Shown: positions 1 to 7,861, counted from the stretch's first letter. The stretch: DNA of 8,206 nt from Anaerolineae bacterium (GCA_016931365.1 JAFGEY010000125.1:1-8206), one strand, 5' to 3'. Notes: a model not told the origin generated them from the sequence alone. Program-made: numbers and translations.

Positions 1-1956
1 ATCGAGTTGGCCGACGCCGCCTGGACTGCCGTGCAAGGCGCCTTCCCCGCCGAAACCAGCGCCAGGCTGATCTTGACCCAGGATGGACAGCCGGCTTGGG
101 TGTTGGCTCGCAAAAAAGGGCAAGTGATGCGTTCCGCCGATACCAAGGGGGTCACACGCGGCGTGGGCAGCCTGGCCGACTTTGTGGACCAGTACGCCGC
201 CAGCCCTGAGGCCGTCGACGGCGGGCGCGTGGTCAACACCTGGTTCGCCGACGGGCGGCAGGCCCCCGTCGCGCCGACGCGCGCGCTGGCCGCCAACACA
301 CTGTATCATTTTGCGGTCAACATCGGTGCGCCAGACTCAAGAGGCAATGTCGAGGGCAAACAGCCTGAAGTGCCATCGAGGGTCATCGCCGCACTGGTTG
401 CTTCGGGTGAACAAGTCATTTTCCGCCTGGACAGCGAGGATTTTCTGCTGCTGGAGCGCGAAAAAAGCATCTCGCTCTCCCAAACCCGCACCACGCCCGA
501 GCTCTACTTCCGTCTGGTGACGCCGGTGCAGACCGGATTGTGCCGGCTCCGGCTCGGCGTGTACGTGCGCGAAAACCTGATCCAGTCCTACCAGGTCTTT
601 GCCCACGTCGCCCCGATGGAGGGCGAAATTCCCGAAAAAGCCGTCGAAGGCTGGTGGAGCAAGTGCGAATACACGCTCTCTGCCGATCTGAGCAACCTCG
701 ACGCATTGGAACAGCGCCGCGTCTGCATCTGGGTTGGCGACGGGCGGAGTGCAACGCAGCGCGCCGGCCTCTCCGGCGAGGGATTCGACCTGGGCCAACT
801 ACCCGCGATCAATGTGCAACTGATCGGCAAAGCATTCGAAGAATACCGGGAGGTGTTGTACAGCAGTTGCTATATCGAACTCAAGAATGCAGCGGGCAAG
901 GTGGAGCGGGTCGATTACTTGTACGACGCCAATGCCCACACTCCGCTCAATAACAACACCTTTACTGAGGGGCTTAAAACCCTGGCCGAAGACGGCCAGA
1001 TGCTCTACCAGCATCTTTTCGGCGATCAATGCGAAACATTGGGCAAAACACTCCAAAGCCTGGAGCAAGGTCAGGATTCTCCGTTGGTGCTCCAGATCGC
1101 ACGTCTCAACCTGGATATGACCTTCCCCTGGGCCATGCTCTATGATCGCCCGTTTCGCTTCCATCCTGGCCGCAACCGGGTTTGCGAACATTTTGTCAAC
1201 GGCGAAGGTTGTCGCGCCAACTGCCCACACAAAGACGATCCCTACATCGTCTGTCCCTACGGCTTTTGGGGCTTTCGCTACATCATCGAACAGCCGCTGC
1301 GCCCGCCAAATGAATACACCTCGGTCATCACCGCACTGCCCGGCGACTCGCCCCAACTGCACCTGACCTTTGGCCCCGACCTCGGGCTGACACCTGCCCA
1401 CGCGCAGATCGTTCAAACCATCGTCGGCAGCCGCCAGTCTACGATGTACGGTGACCGGAACGTCAACTCTGCCGCCCAAAATACAGATGCACTGATCGAG
1501 GCCTTTGGCAGAGGAATGACCCTGGCCTATTTCTACTGCCACGGCGGCAACAAAGGCACCCGCCAATGGCTCCAGGTCGGCGCGGGCGACCCGCTCTTCC
1601 CAGCCTACCTGAAAGACGATCTGCGCGCGACATGGCAGGCCAGCGGAACGGCTCCATTGGTTGTGCTCAACGGCTGCCACACCGCTAAATACACGCCGGA
1701 AACCTTTTTATCCTTCGTCCACCGCTTTGGCGCGCTGGGCGCCGCCGGTGTGATTGGCACCGAAGTGCCAATTCATGAACATCTGGGCAAATACTTTGGT
1801 GAGTTCTTTATGCAGCGATTCCTGAACGGCGACCCGATCGGTCGGATCATCTATGATTTTCGCTGCGACCTGCTCAAACGCAAGAATTTCCTGGGTTTGA
1901 TTTACGTGCCGTATTGTTACGCTACACTGCACCTCGAACGAGGAGGCAAAGGATGA
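1..1956 (+). CDS. CHAT-domain (caspase-like) protease with beta-rich N-terminal region; 5' end cut by window
   Basis: The reading frame is open from base 1, so the true start lies outside the window; the first possible internal start is a TTG at 7, used here for residue numbers. The C-terminal third is a CHAT domain of the caspase/separase-like cysteine peptidase clan. The probable catalytic His is H512 (bases 1540-1542) in a hydrophobic strand reading LAYFYCHGG, and the probable catalytic Cys is C557 (1675-1677) in VVLNGCHTA. Before it, LNLDMTFPWAMLYD resembles the PWE-type segment of the CHAT N-terminal subdomain. A Cys-rich insert (C393, C402, C406, C416) leads into CPYGFWGFRYIIEQP, a motif I associate with CHAT proteins. 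Residues about 1-300 look beta-rich, with no enzyme motif recognised, and could be a sensing or binding module. No signal peptide or membrane segment is visible. The stop overlaps the next start (ATGA), so the two are probably translationally coupled. The protease assignment is fairly firm; substrate and pathway are unknown. Confidence 0.85.
   Translation: MELADAAWTAVQGAFPAETSARLILTQDGQPAWVLARKKGQVMRSADTKGVTRGVGSLADFVDQYAASPEAVDGGRVVNTWFADGRQAPVAPTRALAANTLYHFAVNIGAPDSRGNVEGKQPEVPSRVIAALVASGEQVIFRLDSEDFLLLEREKSISLSQTRTTPELYFRLVTPVQTGLCRLRLGVYVRENLIQSYQVFAHVAPMEGEIPEKAVEGWWSKCEYTLSADLSNLDALEQRRVCIWVGDGRSATQRAGLSGEGFDLGQLPAINVQLIGKAFEEYREVLYSSCYIELKNAAGKVERVDYLYDANAHTPLNNNTFTEGLKTLAEDGQMLYQHLFGDQCETLGKTLQSLEQGQDSPLVLQIARLNLDMTFPWAMLYDRPFRFHPGRNRVCEHFVNGEGCRANCPHKDDPYIVCPYGFWGFRYIIEQPLRPPNEYTSVITALPGDSPQLHLTFGPDLGLTPAHAQIVQTIVGSRQSTMYGDRNVNSAAQNTDALIEAFGRGMTLAYFYCHGGNKGTRQWLQVGAGDPLFPAYLKDDLRATWQASGTAPLVVLNGCHTAKYTPETFLSFVHRFGALGAAGVIGTEVPIHEHLGKYFGEFFMQRFLNGDPIGRIIYDFRCDLLKRKNFLGLIYVPYCYATLHLERGGKG
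1941..1946 (+). promoter_or_regulatory. Ribosome binding site for the second CHAT gene
   Basis: A perfect AGGAGG lies six bases before the ATG at 1953, inside the 3' end of the preceding gene. It fixes the start of the second gene at 1953 rather than at the in-frame TTG at 1914, which has no such site. Confidence 0.9.
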
Positions 1957-3929
1957 ACGAACGGAACATCACCCTGACGCTGGACCATTCAAATTTGCAG
2001 AATTTGGCAAACGCTGCGAGTTTGAACGACTCGCTGGACATAACCGGTGAGAGCTACACGGTTCGTTGTGTCACCGAAATGGCCTCTCAAACAGCACCCC
2101 TTTCGGTCGACGCACTGCCGCTTGACCAGGCCGTCGAGTTTGCTCACCACGTCAGCCAGGGCAGCACCTCGGCAGGCGAGGCTCAGGATTGGGGACAGCG
2201 GCTCTACACGGCACTGATCGGCGATCACCCCTGGGCGAGCGACGTGGAAGGGCTGCTCAACCAGGGAGACTATCTGCACATTCGCCTCGACGTGCGCGCG
2301 CCGGCCCTGCGCCCGCTGCTCTGGGAATTGATCTATCACGACCAGTTCCTCTCCCTGCTCCCTCAAGTGCGCTTGAGCCGCATCGGGCCGCAGCCGCTGC
2401 AACGCGCCTTTGGCCGCCCAGTGCAGATCGTCGTCCTCGCCGCCAACATCCCCCAGTTTCAGGCCAACCAGGAGGCTGAAGCGATTTACAGTGTGCTCAA
2501 TCAGGCCCAGCGCGAGGGACAGGTTTTTGTCCGCCCGATCGATTACCCGCCCGGCGCGACGCTGGCGCAAACTCTGTCGCGGATGCAGATCGCGCAGTGC
2601 GACATTTTGCATCTGATCGGCCACATCGAGGTAAGCGAGAACCAGCCGTGGTTCTACCTCGACGCGCAGCCCGCGCCCTTTCGCGACCTGATTCAAGCCT
2701 GCCAAACTCTCAAACCTCAAGTCGTCTATTTCAGTGCGTGCAATGGCACCGCTGTCCCCAACGGCGATCCGGCGCGCAGCCCGGCCTATCTGCTCCAACA
2801 GCAGGCAAACGTGCCGGTGGTGATCGGCCCGTATGGCACGACCACCGTTTGGTCGAGCCAGCAGTTCGCGGTCGAGTTTTACCGCGCGCTGGTCAGCGGG
2901 CTGAATGCCGCCGCCGCCGTTGCCCGCGCGCGTCGGCAGTTGTATATGGCTTTGCAGGAATCGCCGGGACGCGGCTATGCTTTTGACTGGGCCGGACCGC
3001 TGCTCTACCAGAGCGACGACAAAGGCTTTGCCCTGACGATGGCCGGACAGCCAGTGCAGGAAACGCCAGTCGCCAAAACGCCAGCCGCCAGTCATATGGC
3101 CGTGGAGGATGCCTTTGATAGCATCCCGGAGGTATTCCAATCCATCAACGAGATCGTCTCATTGCCGGCGACCACTTGGGTCGAAGCGATGCCCACCGTG
3201 ACGCAGCTCGATAGCGAGTCGCCGCCGCCCATCGACGCGGCGCTCCCCGGCCTGTCCGATGAGATACGCGCGCTCCTGCAAACGCACATTGCCCAGGACA
3301 CCACCCTGGATGCGCTCAACGAGGTGTTGCACCGCCCCAACGCCGCGCGCGCGCAAAAAGAGACTGCCATCGAAGCGTTGGGCTTGCTCGGCCAGCAGCA
3401 GGCGATGGCGCGGCGGCTGCTGATCAACCTGGCCACCGATCAGGCAGACGAACAAACGACTTACCTGCGGCGCAAGGCGGTCGAACAGTTGGGTAGCATT
3501 CGAGACCAATCTGCGCTCGACGCGCTGCTGATCGCCACCACCGATCCCGACGGGCAGGTGCGCGCTGGGGCGCAAAAGGCGCTCAACCGGGCCAGCCACC
3601 AGGCATCGACGCAGCGCCGTCAGGGCCAGCTCCTTTTGCCCATCCCCTCGACGGAAGCCACCCGGCAGATCGCCCCGCTTCGACAGGCCGTTTCGACGCT
3701 CAAATCGCTCGCTCCGCGCGAGCGGATCGATCTGCTCAAGCAGGTCGAAACCCTGCGCTTTGAGCTGATGCGCCCGCAGTCCAGGCCGGAACAGATCGAG
3801 TCGATCTTGCAGGCGTTGAGCGCACTGTCGCCGGAGGTCAAAAGTATCATTATGGCCCTCAAAGGGCAGATCGAGTGGTCGCCTGAACCCGCCACGATGG
3901 AACAAAAGGCGGAAGGAGGTGCCCTATGA
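1953..3929 (+). CDS. CHAT-domain protease with C-terminal HEAT-like repeats
   Basis: The protein is 658 aa. Residues about 80-360 are a CHAT domain: LLWELIYHDQFLSLLP (122-137) matches the PWE segment of the N-terminal subdomain. The probable dyad is H224 in CDILHLIGHIEV and C263 in VVYFSACNGTA, followed by a conserved-looking VPVVIGPYGTTT strand. A Pro/Ala-rich linker (about 365-430) leads to HEAT-like helical repeats (about 450-550), clearest in YLRRKAVEQLGSIRDQSALD and DPDGQVRAGAQKALNRA. The tail (about 570-640) is strongly helical, with SLAPRERIDLLKQVETLR, and could be a coiled-coil or protein-interaction module. No signal peptide or membrane segment is seen, so it is probably cytoplasmic. 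It overlaps both neighbours by ATGA, which points to co-translation and perhaps a complex. CHAT peptidases cleave protein partners after activation; here the HEAT part may be the sensor or docking surface. The target is unknown. Confidence 0.9.
   Translation: MNERNITLTLDHSNLQNLANAASLNDSLDITGESYTVRCVTEMASQTAPLSVDALPLDQAVEFAHHVSQGSTSAGEAQDWGQRLYTALIGDHPWASDVEGLLNQGDYLHIRLDVRAPALRPLLWELIYHDQFLSLLPQVRLSRIGPQPLQRAFGRPVQIVVLAANIPQFQANQEAEAIYSVLNQAQREGQVFVRPIDYPPGATLAQTLSRMQIAQCDILHLIGHIEVSENQPWFYLDAQPAPFRDLIQACQTLKPQVVYFSACNGTAVPNGDPARSPAYLLQQQANVPVVIGPYGTTTVWSSQQFAVEFYRALVSGLNAAAAVARARRQLYMALQESPGRGYAFDWAGPLLYQSDDKGFALTMAGQPVQETPVAKTPAASHMAVEDAFDSIPEVFQSINEIVSLPATTWVEAMPTVTQLDSESPPPIDAALPGLSDEIRALLQTHIAQDTTLDALNEVLHRPNAARAQKETAIEALGLLGQQQAMARRLLINLATDQADEQTTYLRRKAVEQLGSIRDQSALDALLIATTDPDGQVRAGAQKALNRASHQASTQRRQGQLLLPIPSTEATRQIAPLRQAVSTLKSLAPRERIDLLKQVETLRFELMRPQSRPEQIESILQALSALSPEVKSIIMALKGQIEWSPEPATMEQKAEGGAL
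3913..3920 (+). promoter_or_regulatory. Ribosome binding site for the membrane TPR gene
   Basis: The sequence AAGGAGGT, a near-complete anti-16S match, ends five bases before the ATG at 3926. It lies within the last codons of the second CHAT gene and supports translational coupling and the 3926 start. Confidence 0.9.
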
Positions 3930-6757
3930 GCCGCCCATTTTTAACCTTCCTGATCCCCAGCCTGATCATTACCGTGCCCTACCTGCCGGTGATGCTCCTG
4001 CTGTACTGGTACACGCACGTCCGCCGCAAGCTGACCTCCGACCAGCAGGTGATCCGCACCAAAGACCTGTCCTTCTTTTTTATGCGCGCGCTCGGCGAGC
4101 AGTGGAAGCTCGGCCCACATCTGCTGATGTCGCTGCTGCCCTCAAGCGTGATGGGCATCGGCGCGTGGCTGGCCTCGATCTCCCTGGTCACACTGCTCTG
4201 GGATGACGCATCCGCCGTGCTGCCCAACCTGTCGGTCGATGCGCTGGTCAAATACATCCGCCCGACCTTCTTCGGCTTTCTCGGCGCGTACTTTTTTATG
4301 CTCCAGACCACGCTGCGCCGCTACCTCGACGACGACCTGGGCATCGACACTCACCTGATCATCGCCGTGCGCATGCTTTCTGCGCTGATCGTCTCCTTTA
4401 TCGGCGGGTTTGTGCTGCCCGCCGAATACGAGGGCGCGATCAACATCTCGCTGGCCGTGTTCGTCTATGGCGCATCGTTCATCTTTGGCGTGATGCCCGA
4501 ACGCGGCTTTGACACGCTCTATCGCATCGTCAGCGGCTGGTTGGGCGAACGCTTCCGGGGTCAAAATGCCCAGCACGACGACCTGCAAGCGTGCCTCAAC
4601 CTCGACCGCGTGCGGACGGCCCGGCTGAACGTAGAAAATGTGCAAACCATCGACGACCTGGCCCACGCCGAGATCGAGCGACTGGCGCAAAAGACCCGCT
4701 TTGACCTGCAAACGATCTTTTACTGGGTCGACCGGGCCATTTTTTACAGCCAGTTCAAAGACTCGCCCACCGGCCAGACGCTCGAAACCTGCGGCGTGCA
4801 CACCTTTTCGGCCTTTGAGCAGATTTACCGCGACACCGAAGCGCGCGCCCACATCGAGACCCAATTGGCCCAACCCCAGTCCGCCGATGACGAAAAATCG
4901 ATGGGGCTGGACGTGGCCTACACGGCGATGCTCCAAGTCCCCAATGCCCACCTGGTGCGCCTTTTCACCCGCTATAAGGCCAGCCAGGCCGTCGGCGCGT
5001 TTGAGGCCACCAACCGGGCGGCAGCCCTGGCACGGATGGATCGCCACGAGGAGGCCGTGGCCGAGTACAGCGACGCGTTGGAACGCAACCCGCTCGATCC
5101 GACGCTGCTCACCCGGCGCGGCGCGGCCTGGTCGCAGCTTGCTCAGCAGCGTATGCGCGACAAGGATTTTGTCGGCGGGCGCGACGCTTTTGAACGCGCC
5201 CTGCATGACCTTCAGCGCGCGCTCGACATCCTTCCCACCTCGTGGGAGGCGTGCTTGACCCGTGCGCGGGTGCTGCTTGGCCAAAAGCCCTATCTGTTCG
5301 ACCGCGCCGTGATCGCCGAGCGGCTGGCCCAGGCCGAACAAGACCTGTTGTCGGCGATCAAACACAACGACGAAGAACTGACCCTGATCAACGCATTGGG
5401 TCAGGTTTACATCGAACAGGGAGAATACAGAAAAGCGCGAACGCTGATCGAAAAGGCACTCGACGCCAAACGCTATCAGTCTCCACCGCACGTCCGCACC
5501 ACCGCCGAATTGATCGCTGCCCGCGCGCTGATCGCTCAAGCCCAAGCACACGACGATGGAGTACGGGAACGGTTGTTGCAGCGTGCGCACGGACACATTT
5601 CACAAGCACAAGCCCAGATGCCGCGCAGCGCGATGCTCTTTGCGACCCAGGCTCTCTACCACCACGTCGCCAACCCCGGCTCCAAGCAAGAAGAGCGCTT
5701 TTTGGAACTGGCCCTCGATCCGGGCCAGGTACCCATCCTGGATGCTGATCCTGCCGATCCCGCTTTCCGCATTCACCTGAGCGTCGATGCAACAGACGAC
5801 CTCTATGACATGTGGGGCGATCTGTGCGCCCAACGCGGCGATCACGCCACCGCGTTGGCCTGCTACACGCAGACCCTGTCCGTCAACCCATCGCGCACCG
5901 AGACCTACATCAAGCGCGGCCGGCTCTACGAGCGCCTGGGCGACCCGCACGCCTCGCTGGCCGATTACAGCATGTTGATCGGCGACCTGGAATACGAGTC
6001 TGCCGACGTTTATCTGGCTCGCGCGCGCGCCGAAAGCCTGCTCGGCCGGCACGAGGAAGAAATGACGATCCAGGCCTTACGCGACATCGAACGCGCCATC
6101 GCCCTCGCGCCGGATCACCCTCGGCCATTGATCGACTGGGGCGATTGGCTGCGGCTGGCCGGCCAATGGGAGCAGGCGTTAGAGGCTTATGAACGGGCCG
6201 AGGAGCAATTGGAGAAAACAACCGAACTCAAACCGGCCTGGATCGATCTGAACGTTGGGCGCGGGCTGGCCTACAGCGGCCTGGGCGACCGCCGCCGGGC
6301 GCATCAAGCACTTGCGGCTGCCGACAAGGCTGCCGGCGGCGCACACGGACGCCCGCCCGAATTATGGATCGGCTGGGGCGTGCTGCACAGCCTGGACGCC
6401 GCCGATCCCGACGCACGGATGAACGCCTACGACGCGTTTGTCCATCTGGCCCAAGGAGGCAGACTGGCCCAGGAAGACAGCCTCTCCACCGTCGACGCCG
6501 CCGACCTCAAGCAGATGAACGAGTCACTGCAAACGATGGCCGCGCAGATGAGCGCGCAATCGATCGATCGGGTCTCCAGGGTGCGCCTCGACCTGGTCCG
6601 CGCGCGCGTGGCGGCGTTGATGGGCGAGCCGTCGCCGCACATCGCTGCTGCGATCCAAACCGTCCAAAGCGAGATCGCCGCGCTGGATGACGAAACCCAA
6701 CGCCGAGAGATGGAAGCCCTGTTCAGCCGGTGCGGCGAATTGCAACGACTGGTGTAA
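3926..6757 (+). CDS. Multi-pass membrane protein with helix-hairpin-helix-like segment and TPR array
   Basis: The protein is 943 aa. Five hydrophobic helices are visible at about residues 7-29, 68-92, 112-129, 143-165 and 171-190. Basic residues after helix 1 (HVRRKL), helix 3 (RRY) and helix 5 (R/K-rich) predict a cytoplasmic C-terminal body by the positive-inside rule. Residues about 222-280 (ARLNVENVQTIDDLAHAEI, then WVDRAIFY) resemble a helix-hairpin-helix-like module. A second possible copy follows at 286-310 (CGVHTFSAFEQIYRD). From about 355 to 830 come TPR-like helix pairs, for example RHEEAVAEYSDALERNPLDP, GEYRKARTLIEKAL, DHATALACYTQTLSVNPS and GQWEQALEAYERAEEQL. No catalytic motif was recognised. 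The start overlaps the stop of the HEAT-CHAT gene. The likely role is a membrane-anchored scaffold, sensor or protease partner; this comes from context, since TPR modules bind proteins and often accompany CHAT domains. Confidence 0.85.
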   Translation: MSRPFLTFLIPSLIITVPYLPVMLLLYWYTHVRRKLTSDQQVIRTKDLSFFFMRALGEQWKLGPHLLMSLLPSSVMGIGAWLASISLVTLLWDDASAVLPNLSVDALVKYIRPTFFGFLGAYFFMLQTTLRRYLDDDLGIDTHLIIAVRMLSALIVSFIGGFVLPAEYEGAINISLAVFVYGASFIFGVMPERGFDTLYRIVSGWLGERFRGQNAQHDDLQACLNLDRVRTARLNVENVQTIDDLAHAEIERLAQKTRFDLQTIFYWVDRAIFYSQFKDSPTGQTLETCGVHTFSAFEQIYRDTEARAHIETQLAQPQSADDEKSMGLDVAYTAMLQVPNAHLVRLFTRYKASQAVGAFEATNRAAALARMDRHEEAVAEYSDALERNPLDPTLLTRRGAAWSQLAQQRMRDKDFVGGRDAFERALHDLQRALDILPTSWEACLTRARVLLGQKPYLFDRAVIAERLAQAEQDLLSAIKHNDEELTLINALGQVYIEQGEYRKARTLIEKALDAKRYQSPPHVRTTAELIAARALIAQAQAHDDGVRERLLQRAHGHISQAQAQMPRSAMLFATQALYHHVANPGSKQEERFLELALDPGQVPILDADPADPAFRIHLSVDATDDLYDMWGDLCAQRGDHATALACYTQTLSVNPSRTETYIKRGRLYERLGDPHASLADYSMLIGDLEYESADVYLARARAESLLGRHEEEMTIQALRDIERAIALAPDHPRPLIDWGDWLRLAGQWEQALEAYERAEEQLEKTTELKPAWIDLNVGRGLAYSGLGDRRRAHQALAAADKAAGGAHGRPPELWIGWGVLHSLDAADPDARMNAYDAFVHLAQGGRLAQEDSLSTVDAADLKQMNESLQTMAAQMSAQSIDRVSRVRLDLVRARVAALMGEPSPHIAAAIQTVQSEIAALDDETQRREMEALFSRCGELQRLV

Positions 6758-6761
6758 ATAC

Positions 6762-6793
6762 AATCGCGCCGGAGGTCAACCTCCGGCGCGATT
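6762..6793. terminator. Long perfect inverted repeat between convergent genes, probable bidirectional terminator
   Basis: The arms 6762-6775 and 6780-6793 are exact reverse complements (14 bp), with a TCAA loop whose outer T and A could add a fifteenth pair. It begins four bases after the stop of the TPR gene and lies 16 bases beyond the stop of the convergent deaminase gene. The core is very GC-rich and the base of the stem is AAT/ATT. Neither side has a strong T tract, so it is not a textbook intrinsic terminator, but position and stability support termination or 3'-end protection on both strands. It could also be a copy of a dispersed intergenic repeat, which one window cannot show. Confidence 0.75.
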
Positions 6794-6809
6794 ACGATCA
6801 GCGTTTTGC

Positions 6810-7814
6810 CTAATCATCCATCGTCCAGGCGGGATCGCGCTGGAACTCGGTTTTGAGTTGCTGCTTGCGCGCATCGGGCAGCCACGAGGCATCAATACCC
6901 TGCAAGATCAGCATTCGAATTTCGGCGCGCGTAAAACCGAGCGACTGCTCCAGCCCGGCATACTCTTGAGCCAGCGAATTGCCAAACATCTTGGGGTCGT
7001 CGGTGTTGACGGTCACAACCAGGCCGCGCTCCCAATAGCGGCGGATCGGGTGTCGATCCAGGTCGGGCACGACGTTGGTGCGCACGTTGGATAGCGGGCA
7101 CATTTCGAGGGGAATTCGTCGCTCGGCCAATGTGTCCAACAGGGTTTCATCCTCAAAAGCGCGCGTGCCGTGCCCGATGCGTTCGACATTCAGCGCGCGG
7201 ATCGCGCCCCAGATGCTTGCGGCGCCGGCCGCCTCTCCAGCGTGCGCGGTGGTGTGCAGCCCCAACTGTCGCGCCCGCGCATAAACCGGCGCAAATGGCT
7301 CCGGCGGGTGATTTTGCTCTGCTCCGCCGATGCCGATGCCGATCACGCCCCGGCTTTTAACCTCGTTGACTTGGTCCAAAATGCGCAGCGTCTGTTCGGG
7401 CGGGTTGTCGCGCACCAGATCGGCAATCAGCGCGATCTCGACCTCGGACACGCGATCCAGCCCGGCGCGGATCGCCTCGGTCAACCCTTGTACTTGCAGA
7501 CCGTGCTGGCGGAAATCAGAGGGGGAGTAAAAGACCTCGGCATAGCGGATGTTCTGAGCGACGAAATCGCGCGCTACCGCCTCGGCGATGCGGGTGAAAT
7601 CCTCATACTGGCGCAAAAAGCCGTTTTTCCAGCACCAGGTCTCGATAAAGTGCGGAAAATCGCGGTATTGAAAGCGCGCCTCAAGCGCCGCCCGGTCCGG
7701 CAGCGACGGATCGCCGCCGTATTTCTGGATCAGCGCCCACAGCGCATCGAGCGGAATGCTGCCCTCCAGGTGAACGTGCAACTCGACTTTGGAAACGAGG
7801 TCGAACCAGGTCAT
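6810..7814 (-). CDS. add: Adenosine deaminase family enzyme
   Basis: This 334 aa protein is the usual length for bacterial adenosine deaminase, a zinc-dependent cytoplasmic enzyme that hydrolyses adenosine or deoxyadenosine to inosine or deoxyinosine in purine salvage. All hallmarks are present: HVHLEGS (metal ligands H13 and H15), HAGEA (ligand H191, catalytic E194), GHGTRA (H215), CPLSNV, and NTDDP (ligand D272, D273). The start is the second of two adjacent ATGs, six bases after GAGGAG; the first ATG (7817) would leave only three bases, and a TTG at 7832 lies upstream of the ribosome site. The gene converges on the CHAT operon and shares the hairpin between them. An unusual hairpin precedes its ribosome site. 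The family assignment is firm. The substrate is less so, because related branches act on aminodeoxyfutalosine, adenine or N6-methyl-AMP; the NTDDP form favours adenosine over adenine. Confidence 0.92.
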   Translation of the reverse strand: MTWFDLVSKVELHVHLEGSIPLDALWALIQKYGGDPSLPDRAALEARFQYRDFPHFIETWCWKNGFLRQYEDFTRIAEAVARDFVAQNIRYAEVFYSPSDFRQHGLQVQGLTEAIRAGLDRVSEVEIALIADLVRDNPPEQTLRILDQVNEVKSRGVIGIGIGGAEQNHPPEPFAPVYARARQLGLHTTAHAGEAAGAASIWGAIRALNVERIGHGTRAFEDETLLDTLAERRIPLEMCPLSNVRTNVVPDLDRHPIRRYWERGLVVTVNTDDPKMFGNSLAQEYAGLEQSLGFTRAEIRMLILQGIDASWLPDARKQQLKTEFQRDPAWTMDD

Positions 7815-7820
7815 CATATT

Positions 7821-7826
7821 CTCCTC
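7821..7826 (-). promoter_or_regulatory. Ribosome binding site for the deaminase gene
   Basis: On the minus strand this reads GAGGAG, six bases before the ATG at 7814 and three before the ATG at 7817. It argues against the in-frame TTG at 7832, which lies upstream of it, and makes 7814 the best-supported start. Confidence 0.8.
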
Positions 7827-7838
7827 GGACAAGAAAAG

Positions 7839-7861
7839 CAGCAGGTGATGAACACCTGCTG
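7839..7861 (-). terminator. Hairpin plus T-rich run before the deaminase; hicA terminator or attenuator
   Basis: On the minus strand the 9 bp arms CAGCAGGTG and CACCTGCTG enclose a five-base loop (TTCAT) and are followed directly by CTTTTCTT, the form of an intrinsic terminator. It lies about 70 bases after the hicA stop and 12 bases before the deaminase ribosome binding site. It could end the hicA transcript, be a leader attenuator of the deaminase, or both. On the plus strand the following bases are not T-rich, so the minus direction is favoured. I saw no confident promoter between this hairpin and the deaminase. Confidence 0.55.

Noticed and set aside
799..1680. Open frame on the minus strand (293 codons) opposite the first CHAT gene
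   Set aside because: It is a mirror of the CHAT-coding frame in GC-rich DNA, with no recognisable domain.
1914..1952. In-frame TTG at 1914 as an upstream start for the second CHAT gene
   Set aside because: It has no good ribosome site and would add a basic stretch encoded inside the first gene; the AGGAGG at 1941-1946 points to the ATG at 1953.
1989..3140. Long open frame on the minus strand (383 codons) opposite the second CHAT gene
   Set aside because: It is antisense to the CHAT domain, whose catalytic motifs are clear on the plus strand; the minus translation shows no family resemblance.
4142..5596. Long open frame on the minus strand (484 codons) opposite the TPR protein
   Set aside because: It lies wholly antisense to a coherent membrane/TPR protein with a strong ribosome site; its translation has no recognisable domain and is typical of frames mirrored by high-GC coding DNA.
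1..6757. Type III-E CRISPR (TPR-CHAT/Craspase) locus
   Set aside because: In that system TPR and CHAT are in one protein next to a large fused Cas7-Cas11 effector and an array; here they are separate proteins, the TPR protein is membrane-bound, and no Cas gene or repeat array is present in the window.
7815..7832. Start of the deaminase at the minus-strand TTG at 7832
   Set aside because: The ribosome binding site would lie inside the coding sequence; adenosine deaminases usually begin a short distance before the HVHLEGS motif, which fits the ATG at 7814.
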